Positions 35,955-46,228 are shown, numbered from the stretch's first letter. The stretch is 64,000 nt of DNA from Sphingobium vermicomposti (GCF_011762025.1 NZ_JAASQR010000002.1:806001-870000), one strand, 5' to 3'. Notes: generated from the sequence alone by a model not told the origin. A program made the numbers and translations.

Positions 35955-37774
35955 TGGCCGGGCAAAGCATGGCTGCTGGCCCTTCGCCGGTTTCCGCAAC
36001 GGACCTGCTGCTGTCCGAAGGCGTCATTTTGCTGGGCGCGGCGGTGTTGTTCGTCATGCTGTTTCGCCGTTTTGGCCTGGGGGCCGTACTTGGCTATCTG
36101 GTGGCGGGCGCCTTGGTGGGGCCGCAGGGACTGGGCCTTGTCGGCGGCGCGGAATCGAAGCTCGCCATTGCCGAAATCGGCATCGTTCTGCTGCTGTTTC
36201 TGGTCGGGCTTGAATTGCATCCCGCCAGGCTGTGGCGGTTGAAGCGCGACATTTTCGCGCTGGGTCTGGCGCAGGTCGTTTTATGCGGCCTGGCCCTCAC
36301 CGCGATCATATTCTACCTGACCGGATTTACCCTGGGGGCGGCCATTGCCCTTGGGCTGCCGCTGGCGCTGTCCTCCACGGCGCAGGTGCTGCCCGGCCTG
36401 AAAAGCAGCGGGCGCATCAATTCGCCCTTTGGCGAGAAGGTGTTTTCGATCCTGCTGTTTCAGGACCTGTCGATTGTCCCGCTGATCACTATCGTCGCCG
36501 CCCTGTCGCGCAACCCCGCCGATGCCGCGGGGCCGCCCGGATGGATGCTGGCGGGCTACACTGTCGCCGCCATTGCCGGACTGGTGCTGATCGGGCGATT
36601 TGTCCTGCGCCCTCTGCTGCAACTGGTCGGCAGGCTGGGCGAACGCGAGCTGTTCGTGGTCGTGGGCCTTTTCACCGTTCTGGCGGCGGCATCGCTGATG
36701 CATATGCTGCATTTGTCGACGGCGCTGGGCGCTTTTGTCGCGGGCGTGATGCTGGCCGATTCCCCCTATCGGCATGAAATTGAATCGGATGTCGAGCCAT
36801 TCCGATCCATCCTTCTGGGCCTTTTCTTTCTGGCAGTCGGCATGGTGCTGGACCTGCAGGCGGTCGCCGCCAATCCCGTCTTTGTCATTGGCATGGCCAT
36901 GGTGCTGGTTGCTACCAAGGCGTTACTGATCACCGGCCTGGCCCGATTGTTCGGCATGGAATGGGCACCCGCCGTCGGCGCGGGCCTTTTACTTTCCCAA
37001 GGTGGCGAGTTCGGCTTCGTCCTGTTCGCGCAGGCACAGAATGCGCTGCTGATCGCGCCGGAAGGAGCGAGCCTGTTCAGTGCGATCGTCACCCTTTCCA
37101 TGGCAACCACGCCGTTCCTCATGCTGTTCGCGCGCAGGTTGGAATTCGCCCGGCCCAAGGACGTGTCGGGGTTGGCAGGCCCGGAGGACGCCACCCGTGG
37201 CACGGCGATCATCGTCGGATTCGGTCGTTTTGGACAGACGGTCGCCCAGATGCTGATGGGTCATGGCTTCAGCGTCGTGCTGATCGACAAGAAGTCGGCG
37301 CAGATCGAAACGTCCAGCCGGTTCGACATGAAGGTTTATTATGGCGATGGCACGCGCATGGACCTGTTGCGAAGGGCGGGCGCTGACGATGCGCGGCTGA
37401 TCGCCTTTTGCATCGACGACCCCACGCTGAACAAGCAGACGCTGGAGCCGATCGCGGAAGCATTCCCCCAGGCCGCGTTGCTGGTACGTGCATTCGACCG
37501 GCGCCAGTTGCTGGAATTGCGCGACATGGATCTGACGGGCGTCGTGCGCGAAGTGTTTGAATCGGCCATCTGCATGGGCGTTCAGGCAATGGACGCACTG
37601 GGGGTGCCACAGAGCGAAATCGAAGAGGTCGAGCGCCAATATCGCGAGAATGACGAGCAAAGGCTGGCAGCGCAGAACGAGCAAGGTAGTCTGATGGCGG
37701 CCAAGGAGTTGATGTTTCGCCCCGGACGGCGGATGCGGTTGCTGGCGCGGGGCGAGGGAGAAGAATCGGCATGA
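35954..37774 (+). CDS. KefB/KefC-type cation:proton antiporter (CPA2) with RCK domain
   Basis: The 606-residue protein has a CPA2 membrane part of about twelve helices (GLGAVLGYLVAGALVGPQGL; LLLFLVGLELHP; LALSSTAQVLPGL) and a C-terminal TrkA-N/RCK domain starting IIVGFGRFGQTVAQMLMGHG. In this family the antiporter exports K+ in exchange for H+, in E. coli KefB/KefC gated by glutathione adducts. No KefF/KefG-type subunit is adjacent. It is coupled to the IscU-like gene (TGATG) and to DUF423 (ATGA). Confidence 0.9.
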   Translation: MAGQSMAAGPSPVSATDLLLSEGVILLGAAVLFVMLFRRFGLGAVLGYLVAGALVGPQGLGLVGGAESKLAIAEIGIVLLLFLVGLELHPARLWRLKRDIFALGLAQVVLCGLALTAIIFYLTGFTLGAAIALGLPLALSSTAQVLPGLKSSGRINSPFGEKVFSILLFQDLSIVPLITIVAALSRNPADAAGPPGWMLAGYTVAAIAGLVLIGRFVLRPLLQLVGRLGERELFVVVGLFTVLAAASLMHMLHLSTALGAFVAGVMLADSPYRHEIESDVEPFRSILLGLFFLAVGMVLDLQAVAANPVFVIGMAMVLVATKALLITGLARLFGMEWAPAVGAGLLLSQGGEFGFVLFAQAQNALLIAPEGASLFSAIVTLSMATTPFLMLFARRLEFARPKDVSGLAGPEDATRGTAIIVGFGRFGQTVAQMLMGHGFSVVLIDKKSAQIETSSRFDMKVYYGDGTRMDLLRRAGADDARLIAFCIDDPTLNKQTLEPIAEAFPQAALLVRAFDRRQLLELRDMDLTGVVREVFESAICMGVQAMDALGVPQSEIEEVERQYRENDEQRLAAQNEQGSLMAAKELMFRPGRRMRLLARGEGEESA

Positions 37775-38097
37775 TCGGAGTTCTGGCGGCACTGTCGGCG
37801 GCGGTCGCCATCGGCGCTGGCGCATTTGGCGCGCATGGCGCATCCAGCCCCCAGGCGGCGGAATGGTTGCGCACAGGCGGCCTTTATCAATTAATCCACG
37901 CCGTCGCGGCCATCAGCCTGATGAATATCGCGCGTGGTCCGGCCATATTGCTGTTGATCGGCGCGGCCATTTTTGCCCTGACGCTTTATGCCATGGCCTT
38001 TGGCGGGCCAAGATGGCTGGGCGCGGTGACTCCGATTGGCGGGTCGTTGATGATCGCGGGCTGGATATGGACCGCAGTGAGTTACTGGCGAGCCTGA
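37771..38097 (+). CDS. DUF423 membrane protein (YgdD-like)
   Basis: The 108-residue protein has about four transmembrane segments with the DUF423 core: VAIGAGAFGAHGASSPQAAE, then YQLIHAVAAISLM and WLGAVTPIGGSLMIAGWIW. Function unknown. Its ATG overlaps the antiporter stop by four bases, so it is co-translated with it. Confidence 0.88.
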   Translation: MIGVLAALSAAVAIGAGAFGAHGASSPQAAEWLRTGGLYQLIHAVAAISLMNIARGPAILLLIGAAIFALTLYAMAFGGPRWLGAVTPIGGSLMIAGWIWTAVSYWRA

Positions 38098-38142
38098 CAG
38101 GCCGCGCTTGCCCCAGAACGCCCCCCAGCCTAGATTAGGACC

Positions 38143-38610
38143 ATGGCCGAGCATCATCATCACCATCATGAGCCAACCAGGACGAAGCTGTCTGACGCAG
38201 CGCGCGTCACGCTGGAAGCGCGCAACGAACAGTGGACACCGATGCGCGCCGCCATATTCGATGCGCTGGCCGCGGAAGAAAAACCGGCTTCGGCCTATGA
38301 CATCGCCGACAATGTGTCCAAGGCGCGGGGAAAGCGGGTCGCGCCCAACAGCGTCTACCGCATCCTAGACCTGTTCGTGGCCAATAACATCGCGATGCGC
38401 GTGGAAAGCGCGAACGCCTATATCGCCAATGCGCATCCTGGATGTCACCATGATTGCATCTTTCTGGTATGCCGCAGTTGCAAGGAAGCCACGCATATCG
38501 ATGACGATGTGGTGACCAAGGAAGTACGGTCAGTGGCGGAGCAGGAAGGTTTTCGCGCAGAGCGACCGGTGATAGAGATTTTGGGCACCTGCGCTAAGTG
38601 CGCCGCCTGA
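38143..38610 (+). CDS. Fur-family regulator, Zur-like
   Basis: The 155-residue protein has the Fur-type winged helix (QWTPMRAAIFDALAAEEKPA; RVAPNSVYRILDLFV) and a metal-binding dimerisation domain with CHHDCIFLVCRSC and a terminal CAKC, giving the structural zinc CxxC pair. This pattern fits the zinc regulator Zur better than iron Fur. The N-terminus carries six consecutive native histidines after MAE. Zur represses zinc-uptake genes when zinc is sufficient; none of those genes is in the window. The ATG is at 38143. Confidence 0.82.
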   Translation: MAEHHHHHHEPTRTKLSDAARVTLEARNEQWTPMRAAIFDALAAEEKPASAYDIADNVSKARGKRVAPNSVYRILDLFVANNIAMRVESANAYIANAHPGCHHDCIFLVCRSCKEATHIDDDVVTKEVRSVAEQEGFRAERPVIEILGTCAKCAA

Positions 38611-38666
38611 CCGGACTGATGCGATTGCGCCGTTAAGGCCCAGCGTGCTTGGAGTATATGCCTTTC

Positions 38667-40592
38667 ATGAATGACCGTCCTGCCACGCCGCTGCTTGACC
38701 AGGTAAATTGGCCCGCCGATCTGCGCACATTGGAACCCGGACAGTTGCGTCAATTGGCCGACGAACTGCGGCAGGAAGTGATTTCTGCGGTAGGCGTGAC
38801 GGGCGGCCATTTGGGTTCGGGCCTGGGCGTTGTCGAGTTGACCACCGCGATCCACTATGTGTTCAACACGCCCGACGACAAGCTGGTGTGGGACGTGGGC
38901 CACCAATGCTATCCGCACAAGGTGCTGACCGGTCGCCGCGACCGCATCCGCACCATCAGGCAGGGCGGCGGACTGTCCGGCTTTACCAAGCGCGCGGAAA
39001 GCGAATATGACCCGTTTGGCGCGGCGCACAGTTCGACATCGATCAGCGCCGCCCTGGGCTTTGCCATTGCGAGCAAGCTGGCGGGCAAGCCGGGCAAGGG
39101 CATTGCGGTAATCGGCGACGGCGCCATGTCGGCGGGCATGGCCTATGAGGCGATGAACAATGCGCGAGAGGCGGGCAATCGCCTGGTCGTGATACTGAAC
39201 GACAATGACATGTCGATCGCGCCGCCGGTTGGGGGCCTGTCTGCCTATCTGGCGCGGCTGGTTTCCAGCAGGGAGTTTCTAGGCCTGCGCGGGATTGCCA
39301 AGCGGATCGCGCGGAAACTGCCCCGCCCGCTTCACAATGCTGCCCGCAAGACGGACGAATATGCGCGCGGCATGGCGATGGGTGGCACGCTGTTCGAGGA
39401 GCTGGGCTTTTACTATGTCGGGCCGATCGATGGCCATAATCTCGACCAGTTGATCCCCGTGCTTGAAAATGTCCGCGATGCTGCTGAAGGCCCCTGCCTG
39501 ATCCATGTCGTGACGCAGAAGGGCAAGGGCTATGCTCCGGCAGAGGCAGCGGCGGACAAATATCATGGCGTCCAGAAATTCGACGTCATCACCGGCGCAC
39601 AGGCGAAAGCGCCTCCGGGGCCGCCCAGCTATACCAACGTCTTTGCAGGCGCGCTGATCGCCGAGGCGGAACGGGACCCGACCGTCTGCGCCATCACGGC
39701 GGCGATGCCTTCAGGAACGGGCCTGGACAAATTTGCGGCGGCCTTTCCCAACCGGTCTTTTGACGTCGGCATCGCGGAACAGCATGCCGTAACCTTTGCG
39801 GCGGGGCTGGCGGCGCAGGGAATGCGGCCGTTTTGCGCGATTTATTCGACATTCCTGCAGCGCGCCTATGATCAGGTCGTGCATGACGTGGCGATCCAGA
39901 ACTTGCCGGTGCGTTTCGCGATCGATCGCGCGGGATTGGTGGGTGCGGATGGTTCTACCCATGCGGGCAGCTTTGACGTCACCTATCTCGCCACCTTGCC
40001 CAATATGGTGGTGATGGCGGCGGCGGATGAGGCCGAACTGGTGCATATGGTGCACACCTGCGCGATGCATGATGCTGGCCCGATTGCGCTGCGCTATCCG
40101 CGCGGGAATGGTGTCGGCATTGCCCTGCCGGAAACGCCGGAGCGGCTGGAGATCGGCAAGGGGCGAATAGTGCGTGAGGGACGGCAGGTCGCCATCCTGT
40201 CGCTGGGCACCCGCCTGGAGGAAGCGTTGAAGGCTGCCGATACGCTGGAGGCCAAGGGGCTTTCGACCACTGTTGCCGACCTGCGCTTTGCCAAGCCATT
40301 GGATGAAGCGATGATCCGCCGTTTGCTGACCACGCATGAGGTTGCGGTCACGATCGAGGAAGGGGCGATTGGCGGGCTGGGCGCGCATGTGCTGACGCTG
40401 GCGAGCGATCTGGGGCTGATCGACAATGGGCTGAAGCTGCGCACCATGCGCCTGCCCGACATTTTCCAGGATCAGGACAAGCCGGAAAAGCAATATGCCG
40501 ACGCCCGGCTGGATGCAGCCGCAATCGTGGATACGGTGCTGACGGCGCTGCGTCATAACAGCGCTGGCATCGGGAGCGAGGCGCGGGCCTGA
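38667..40592 (+). CDS. dxs: 1-deoxy-D-xylulose-5-phosphate synthase
   Basis: The 641-residue thiamine diphosphate enzyme condenses pyruvate and glyceraldehyde 3-phosphate, the first step of the MEP isoprenoid pathway. Motifs are [14 protein letters not shown], the ThDP/Mg site [17 protein letters not shown] and the transketolase motif [21 protein letters not shown] 38667 ([13 protein letters not shown]) gives the usual length; ATG 38658 is possible because GGAG at 38651-38654 lies between optimal distances for both. About 68 bp follow before the convergent DUF3035 gene. Pyruvate and glyceraldehyde 3-phosphate are also the products of Eda in this window. Confidence 0.95.
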   Translation: MNDRPATPLLDQVNWPADLRTLEPGQLRQLADELRQEVISAVGVTGGHLGSGLGVVELTTAIHYVFNTPDDKLVWDVGHQCYPHKVLTGRRDRIRTIRQGGGLSGFTKRAESEYDPFGAAHSSTSISAALGFAIASKLAGKPGKGIAVIGDGAMSAGMAYEAMNNAREAGNRLVVILNDNDMSIAPPVGGLSAYLARLVSSREFLGLRGIAKRIARKLPRPLHNAARKTDEYARGMAMGGTLFEELGFYYVGPIDGHNLDQLIPVLENVRDAAEGPCLIHVVTQKGKGYAPAEAAADKYHGVQKFDVITGAQAKAPPGPPSYTNVFAGALIAEAERDPTVCAITAAMPSGTGLDKFAAAFPNRSFDVGIAEQHAVTFAAGLAAQGMRPFCAIYSTFLQRAYDQVVHDVAIQNLPVRFAIDRAGLVGADGSTHAGSFDVTYLATLPNMVVMAAADEAELVHMVHTCAMHDAGPIALRYPRGNGVGIALPETPERLEIGKGRIVREGRQVAILSLGTRLEEALKAADTLEAKGLSTTVADLRFAKPLDEAMIRRLLTTHEVAVTIEEGAIGGLGAHVLTLASDLGLIDNGLKLRTMRLPDIFQDQDKPEKQYADARLDAAAIVDTVLTALRHNSAGIGSEARA

Positions 40593-40660
40593 CCCGCACC
40601 GTCGGTGTTTTCAGCAGCGGCTGATCCCCTGGCATTGCTGCCGGGGGTCGCGATTCAAGT

Positions 40661-41068
40661 TTAGGGCTGAGTAGTCGCGCGGGCGTCCTGGCCGTCGCCT
40701 TCGGGCGCGGCGATGATGTCGCGGGTGGTTGCGCCCTTATCGACCACTTCAGTCGCCGGATCGCCAACCGAAGAGCGGATGCCCGCCGTGGCATTGGCGC
40801 GGCCTGCTTTTTCGAGCGCAGCAGCTTCGGTCGCGCTGCGGGGTGCGGGGCCGCCGAACATGGCCTCCATCGCTGCGCGGCCGGAATCGACGGCGGCAGC
40901 CGAAGGCGTGCCCGGCGCGGGCGGAACCAGCGCGTAATCGGGCGGAATTACCAGCGGAGCCTGACGCGAAACCGCGAATTCGTCGGGACGATCGCGGTTG
41001 AAAAGCCCGGAAGAGCCGCAGGCGGACAGGGTGGCAACAAGGCCAGCGGCGAGGATCAGTTTACGCAT
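40661..41068 (-). CDS. DUF3035 lipoprotein
   Basis: The 135-residue protein has a lipoprotein signal with lipobox LSAC (MRKLILAAGLVATLSAC), then the DUF3035 core DRPDEFAVSRQAPLVIPPDY. This family is found in alphaproteobacteria and has been related to the outer-membrane assembly lipoprotein BamF in Caulobacter; that role is inference here. It starts as a TGATG overlap with lspA, whose product processes lipoproteins, and ends the minus-strand array. Confidence 0.83.
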   Translation of the reverse strand: MRKLILAAGLVATLSACGSSGLFNRDRPDEFAVSRQAPLVIPPDYALVPPAPGTPSAAAVDSGRAAMEAMFGGPAPRSATEAAALEKAGRANATAGIRSSVGDPATEVVDKGATTRDIIAAPEGDGQDARATTQP

Positions 41069-41580
41069 CAGTTCAGTGACTCCGTCTTTGCGCCCTTCTC
41101 GCGCAGCAGCAGCGCCCGCGCAAGCAGGATCAGCACGCCAATCGTGATGGCGGCGTCCGCCAGGTTGAATATCAGGAATGGCCGCCATTCGCCAAAGTGC
41201 AGGTCGGCATAGTCGATCACATAGCCCAGGCGCACCCGGTCGACGATGTTGCCGATCGCGCCGCCCAGCACCAGGCCCAGCGCCGCAACGTCCTGCCGCG
41301 CCTTTTCCCGCCACATCCACACGCCCACAAACGTCGAGATGAGCATGGTCATGCCGACCAGGACCCACCGCATCATGTCCGTGTCGGCGTGGAAGAAGCC
41401 CATGGATACGCCGCGATTTTCCAGCCAGCGCAGGCGGAAGATCGGCAATATCTCAATGCCTTCATCCATCCGGCTTTTAAGAGCGAGCGGATAGGTGACG
41501 GTATATTTGATGAGCTGGTCAAGCGCGAGCGTGACGATGGCGACGGTGAGGCCCAAGGGGCGATGATTGACGGCAGCCAT
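41068..41580 (-). CDS. lspA: lipoprotein signal peptidase II
   Basis: The 170-residue membrane protease has four transmembrane segments. The catalytic aspartates are in GNIVDRVRLGYVIDY and FNLADAAITIG, and the N-terminal LDQLIKYTV motif is present. It cleaves diacylglyceryl prolipoproteins. Its ATG is at 41580. Upstream is ileS, the conserved ileS-lspA order, but separated by about 214 bp that include a palindromic repeat. Confidence 0.95.
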   Translation of the reverse strand: MAAVNHRPLGLTVAIVTLALDQLIKYTVTYPLALKSRMDEGIEILPIFRLRWLENRGVSMGFFHADTDMMRWVLVGMTMLISTFVGVWMWREKARQDVAALGLVLGGAIGNIVDRVRLGYVIDYADLHFGEWRPFLIFNLADAAITIGVLILLARALLLREKGAKTESLN

Positions 41581-41757
41581 CAGCGGCGGGCCGAACAGGA
41601 TTTGGGTGACGAAGGTGACACGATAGAACCCCAGAAAAGCGCCATGTTCTTCCTAATATCTTTGGTTCAGGCGGCAGGTTGCTGGCTATAGCCGATGGAA
41701 GCGCCTGTAGGACAGGAAAGTTTTTCGTTCGTTCATGCCTCAATTCAGGCGTTTGGA

Positions 41758-41783
41758 CTGGGCTCCTGCCTTCGCAGGAGCAC
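41758..41783. repeat. GCTCCTGC palindrome, copy 2
   Basis: The perfect 8-bp stem GCTCCTGC/GCAGGAGC with CTTC loop (41762-41781) is flanked by CTGG and CAC, the reverse of the 16971 copy. It lies just past the ileS stop in the gap to lspA. Nothing else is recognised in 41581-41757. Confidence 0.75.
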
Positions 41784-41794
41784 GGGTCGGTTGG

Positions 41795-44629
41795 TCAAGC
41801 GCTCAACACCTCGTCGCAGCGGTGGCAGAGGGTACCGTCTTCCTTGACTTCCGGGAGGAGACGCCAGCAGCGGCCGCATTTGTGCCAGTCGCTGGGTTTC
41901 ACGATGATGCCGTCTCCGACGCCTGTTTCGATGCGGGCGACGATGGCGATTTCGGCGAAGTTCACACCGTCACTGGGGACCGCCATGCCCATGGTCACGT
42001 CTGCTTCCAGGCTGGAGCGAACGATCTTTTCCCGGCGGAGGGGTTCGATGGCTTCGTTGACCTGATCGCGCAGGTTGCGGATTTCGGTCCATTTGTCATC
42101 CAGCTTCTGGTCAAGCCAAGCGGCATCGACTTCGGGCCATTCTAGGAAATGGACGCTTTCTTGCGTGTTTGGAAAGCGACTTTGCCATACTTCTTCAGCG
42201 GTGAAGGGGATGATGGGCGCGGCGTAGCGGACGAGGGCGTGGAAGAGCGTGTCGAGGACCGTGCGATAGGCGCGACGCTTGAGGTCGGCCTTTGCGTCGC
42301 AGTAGAGGCAGTCCTTGCGGATGTCGAAGAAGAAGGCCGAGAGGTCGCTGTTGGCGAAGTCGAACAGGGCGCGGGTGTAGCGGCTGAACTCCAGCCAATT
42401 CTCGCTGCCCGCAACCTTGTCCACGACGCCCCGAAGTTCGGCGTCCAGCTTTGCGAGCCGGTGGAGCATGTAGCGCTCCAGTTCCGGCATTTGCGCGACG
42501 GGGAGATTTTCCTCTTCGGAGAAATCGGAAAGAGCACCAAGCAAGTAGCGGAAAGTGTTGCGAAGTTTGCGATAGGCGTCGGATGAACCGGCCAGCACTT
42601 CCTTGCCGATGCGGACGTCGTCGAAATAGTCGGTGCTGGCGACCCAGACGCGCAGGATGTCGGAGCCGCTTTCGGCGATGATCTTGAGCGGATCGACGAC
42701 GTTGCCGAGGCTCTTCGACATTTTGCGGCCCTGCCCGTCCAGCGCAAAGCCGTGGGTGAGGACGGCGTCATAGGGCGCGCGACCGCGCGTGCCGCAGCTT
42801 TCGAGCAGGGAGGATTGGAACCAGCCGCGATGCTGGTCGGAGCCTTCCAGATAGAGGTCGGCCCGGGCACCCTCTCCGTAGCGGCTTTCCACCACGAAGC
42901 TGTGGGTCGACCCGCTGTCGAACCAGACGTCGAGGATGTCGTTCACCACCTCATAGTCGTTGAGGTCGTAATCAGGGCCGAGCAGCGCCTGATGATCCGC
43001 GCCGAACCAGGCGTCGGCTCCACCCGCCTTGAAGGCGTCAACGATCCGCTGATTGACTGATATATCAACAAGATAATCGCCAGTCTTGCGATGAACATAG
43101 AGGGCGATGGGAACGCCCCAGGCGCGCTGGCGGCTGATCACCCAGTCAGGACGGCCCTCCACCATCGAGCGGATGCGGTTGATCGAGCGTTCCGGCACCC
43201 AGCGGGTGTTTTCGATGGCGTCGAGCGCGGTGCCACGCAGGGTCGCGCCATTGCCCTGACGCGCGAGGATGGATTCTTCCTCAGCGCAGCGGGGGATGAC
43301 GCCGTCGCCAACAGCACGATCCATGGGGATGAACCATTGCGGGGTGCAGCGGAAGATGATCTTCGCTTTCGAGCGCCAGCTGTGGGGATAGCTGTGCTTG
43401 AAGTCGTCGGAAGCGGCGAGCAGGCCCCCTGCTTCGCGCAGGTCGGAGCAGATCGGGCCGTCCTTGCTGACGAACTTCGGATTGATGACGGAGCCTTGGC
43501 CGCCGAGCCAGGCCCAATCTTCGCGATATTTTCCATCATTTTCAACGGCGAAGACGGGGTTGATGCCATGGGCTTTGCAGAGGGCGAAGTCGTCCTCGCC
43601 ATGGTCCGGGGCGAGATGAACGAGGCCGGTGCCTGCTTCGGTGGTGACGAAGTCGCCGGCGAGGAACGGGCGCGGCTTTGCGAAGAAGCCGCCGAGGGCG
43701 TGCATCGGGTGACGGGCGATGGCTCCGGCGAGTTGGGAGCCTTTGAAATGCTTGTGCGGCTGGGCATGGACGAGGCCAGACCGTTCCTTGAAGGCACCGA
43801 TCAGGGCTTCGGCAATGACGAACTTCCGCCCGTCACCTTCCAGCAGCACATACTCAACGTCCGGCCCATAGGCCAAAGCCTGATTGACCGGGATCGTCCA
43901 CGGCGTCGTCGTCCATATTACGGCATAAGCGCCGACCAGTTCCGGCGCGTTTGGCGCTTCAACAATCTGGAACGCCACGTCGACCTGGGTCGAGACGATG
44001 TCTTCATACTCGACTTCCGCTTCGGCCAGCGCGGTTTTTTCGACCGGTGACCACATGACGGGCTTTGCGCCGCGATAGAGCTGGCCGCTTTGGGCGAATT
44101 TCAGAAGTTCAGACACGATGGTAGCTTCGGCGTCGAACTTCATGGTCAGATAGGGATCTTCCCAATCACCCATGATGCCAAGGCGTTTGAACTGGTCCTT
44201 TTGAACGCCGACCCATTTGTCGGCATAGGTGCGGCACTGAGCGCGGAATTCCTGGGCCGGAACCTCGTCCTTATTCTGTTTCTTCTTGCGATATTCCTCC
44301 TCGATCTTCCATTCGATCGGAAGGCCGTGGCAGTCCCAGCCGGGGACGTAGGGCGCATCCTTGCCAAGCAATGACTGGCTGCGGACGATGATGTCCTTGA
44401 GCACCTTGTTCATTGCGTGGCCCATATGGATGTCGCCATTGGCGTAGGGCGGGCCGTCATGGAGGATGAAGCGTTCGCGGCCCTTCCGCCGTTCGCGCAG
44501 TTTTCCGTAGAGGTCCATTTCCTGCCAGCGCGCGAGGATCGCCGGTTCCTTCTGCGCCAGACCCGCTTTCATGGGGAAGTCTGTTACGGGCAGGAACACG
44601 GTGCTTTTATAGTCGGGCTGGTCGGTCAT
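41795..44629 (-). CDS. ileS: isoleucyl-tRNA synthetase
   Basis: The 944-residue class I synthetase charges tRNA-Ile. The HIGH-type motif is in PPYANGDIHMGHAMNK, and the KMSKS motif in GRKMSKSLGN. The editing domain and a C-terminal zinc finger (CGRCWR ... CHRCDEVL) are present, as in the bacterial type. The ATG is at 44629. ribF lies upstream as in many bacteria, but a palindromic element occupies the gap. Confidence 0.97.
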   Translation of the reverse strand: MTDQPDYKSTVFLPVTDFPMKAGLAQKEPAILARWQEMDLYGKLRERRKGRERFILHDGPPYANGDIHMGHAMNKVLKDIIVRSQSLLGKDAPYVPGWDCHGLPIEWKIEEEYRKKKQNKDEVPAQEFRAQCRTYADKWVGVQKDQFKRLGIMGDWEDPYLTMKFDAEATIVSELLKFAQSGQLYRGAKPVMWSPVEKTALAEAEVEYEDIVSTQVDVAFQIVEAPNAPELVGAYAVIWTTTPWTIPVNQALAYGPDVEYVLLEGDGRKFVIAEALIGAFKERSGLVHAQPHKHFKGSQLAGAIARHPMHALGGFFAKPRPFLAGDFVTTEAGTGLVHLAPDHGEDDFALCKAHGINPVFAVENDGKYREDWAWLGGQGSVINPKFVSKDGPICSDLREAGGLLAASDDFKHSYPHSWRSKAKIIFRCTPQWFIPMDRAVGDGVIPRCAEEESILARQGNGATLRGTALDAIENTRWVPERSINRIRSMVEGRPDWVISRQRAWGVPIALYVHRKTGDYLVDISVNQRIVDAFKAGGADAWFGADHQALLGPDYDLNDYEVVNDILDVWFDSGSTHSFVVESRYGEGARADLYLEGSDQHRGWFQSSLLESCGTRGRAPYDAVLTHGFALDGQGRKMSKSLGNVVDPLKIIAESGSDILRVWVASTDYFDDVRIGKEVLAGSSDAYRKLRNTFRYLLGALSDFSEEENLPVAQMPELERYMLHRLAKLDAELRGVVDKVAGSENWLEFSRYTRALFDFANSDLSAFFFDIRKDCLYCDAKADLKRRAYRTVLDTLFHALVRYAAPIIPFTAEEVWQSRFPNTQESVHFLEWPEVDAAWLDQKLDDKWTEIRNLRDQVNEAIEPLRREKIVRSSLEADVTMGMAVPSDGVNFAEIAIVARIETGVGDGIIVKPSDWHKCGRCWRLLPEVKEDGTLCHRCDEVLSA

Positions 44630-44690
44630 CTGGGTCCGGTATCTGCTTGTCTTGCCTTTCGACCTGAGACTGCGCCCCGTTCAGAACAAG

Positions 44691-44721
44691 GAAAGGGCTC
44701 AACAGGCTCAGCCCGAACGGG
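44691..44721. repeat. intergenic palindromic element, family A, copy 3 (degenerate)
   Basis: Contains GGAAAGGGCTCAACAGGCTC followed by AGCCCGAACGG, with a loosely related opposite arm around 44656-44682. It lies between ribF and ileS. Confidence 0.65.
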
Positions 44722-44741
44722 TGAGAAAATGTGCCGGTGCA

Positions 44742-45683
44742 TTAGGCGAGGTGCGGCGTTCTCGCAAGGATTTGCCGTGCGGCGTCGCAGTCCTTCGCGA
44801 TTTGCGCGGTGAGAGCATCCAGCCCTTCATATTTTGCTTCGGGCCGAATGAACTCGATCAGCTGCACTTCGATACATTGATCGTAGAGGCTTTCGGAGAA
44901 GTCGAAGAAATGCGGTTCCAGCAATTCCTTGGGCGGGTCGAAGCTGGGACGGATGCCCAGATTCGCCGCGCCGTCCAGCACCCGGCCATCGGGTAGCAGC
45001 CCGCGCACCGCGTAGATGCCGTAAGCCGGGCGAAGATAATGACCAAGGTCGATGTTCGCGGTCGGAAAGCCGATGGTACGTCCCAGCTTGTCACCATGCT
45101 GCACCATGCCCTGAATGGCGAAGGGGCGGGTCAGGAGCCGGGTCGCGGTCGCGCAATCCCCCGAACGGAGCGCGGCTCGGATGCGGCTGGAGGAGACTAC
45201 CTCGCCCGCGTCGCTGGTCACGGCGGGGACGGCTTGCGCGCTGATGCCGATGGCGGCACCGGACCGCGCGAGCAGGTCAATTGTGCCGCTGCGCCCCTTG
45301 CCAAAGGTGAAGTCTTCCCCGGTGACCACGCCCGCCACGCCCATGTCCTGTGCCAGGATGCGGATAAACCGGTCGGGTTCCATCGCGGCCAGTTCATGCG
45401 TGAAGGAGAAGGTCAGCATGGCGTCCGCCCCGGCCCGATCAAACAGCGCGGCCCGCTGTTCAAGGCTGGTCAGGCGGAACCAGGGCGTATCGGGATGGAA
45501 CAGGCGCATGGGGTGCGGGTCGAACGTCGCGACGATGACCGGACGCCCATCCGCCCGCGCGCGCGCGACGGCGCGGGCCACGACCGCCTGATGGCCGAGG
45601 TGAAAACCGTCAAAATTGCCCAGCGCCATGATGCACCCGCGCAAGTGTGCGGGGATCGGGGCGCCGCTTTCCAGCCGCTCCAT
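44742..45683 (-). CDS. ribF: bifunctional riboflavin kinase / FAD synthetase
   Basis: The 313-residue protein has an N-terminal FAD synthetase domain with LGNFDGFHLGHQAVVARAV (adenylyltransferase HxGH-type) and a C-terminal flavokinase domain with GRTIGFPTANIDL. It makes FMN and FAD from riboflavin and ATP. Its ATG is at 45683, 44 bp after the folA stop on the same strand. Confidence 0.94.
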   Translation of the reverse strand: MERLESGAPIPAHLRGCIMALGNFDGFHLGHQAVVARAVARARADGRPVIVATFDPHPMRLFHPDTPWFRLTSLEQRAALFDRAGADAMLTFSFTHELAAMEPDRFIRILAQDMGVAGVVTGEDFTFGKGRSGTIDLLARSGAAIGISAQAVPAVTSDAGEVVSSSRIRAALRSGDCATATRLLTRPFAIQGMVQHGDKLGRTIGFPTANIDLGHYLRPAYGIYAVRGLLPDGRVLDGAANLGIRPSFDPPKELLEPHFFDFSESLYDQCIEVQLIEFIRPEAKYEGLDALTAQIAKDCDAARQILARTPHLA

Positions 45684-45727
45684 CGTGCCAGCCTATAGGC
45701 AGCGGCCCAGTGGCTGGCAATGTGCCT

Positions 45728-46228
45728 TCACTGGACGGCCCGGCGGTGAAAGGTGACGAAGCTGCAGGCGGGAGCATCGCCCTGCGCCGGATGATCGGCG
45801 CGGGCGGTTTCCTGCCACTGTGCGGGGTCGGGATAGGGAATGGCGACGTCGCCCTGCGCTTCGATATGCACTTCGGTCAATTCGATGCGGGTCGCGATGG
45901 GCAGGAACAGCCGGTAGATTTCCGCGCCGCCGATGACCATGACCGGCGATGCGTTCGCGATCTGGATAGCGGTGGCGATGTCGGGGGCGGTTTCGGCCCC
46001 CTCGCCCGCCCATTGCGGATCGCGGGTCAGGACGATGTGGCGACGACCGGGAAGCAGACCGGGCAGGCTGTCGAACGTCCGGCGCCCCATGATCATGGGA
46101 TGGCCCAGCGTCAGCGCCTTGAAATGTTTGAGGTCGGCGGGCAGACGCCAGGGCAAGCCGCCATCCTTGCCGATCACGCCATTGGTGGCGCGGGCGAGGA
46201 CCAGGACGATGTCCGGCCCTGCCTTCAC
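45728..46228 (-). CDS. folA: dihydrofolate reductase
   Basis: The 166-residue enzyme reduces dihydrofolate with NADPH. Motifs are NGVIGKDGGLPWRLPADLKH, with the folate-binding acid at the Asp of PADLKH, MIMGRRTFDSLP and VIGGAEIYRLFLP. It uses a GTG start at 46228, overlapping the purK stop as GTGA. No thyA gene is adjacent, so thymidylate synthesis linkage is not shown by context. Confidence 0.94.
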   Translation of the reverse strand: MKAGPDIVLVLARATNGVIGKDGGLPWRLPADLKHFKALTLGHPMIMGRRTFDSLPGLLPGRRHIVLTRDPQWAGEGAETAPDIATAIQIANASPVMVIGGAEIYRLFLPIATRIELTEVHIEAQGDVAIPYPDPAQWQETARADHPAQGDAPACSFVTFHRRAVQ

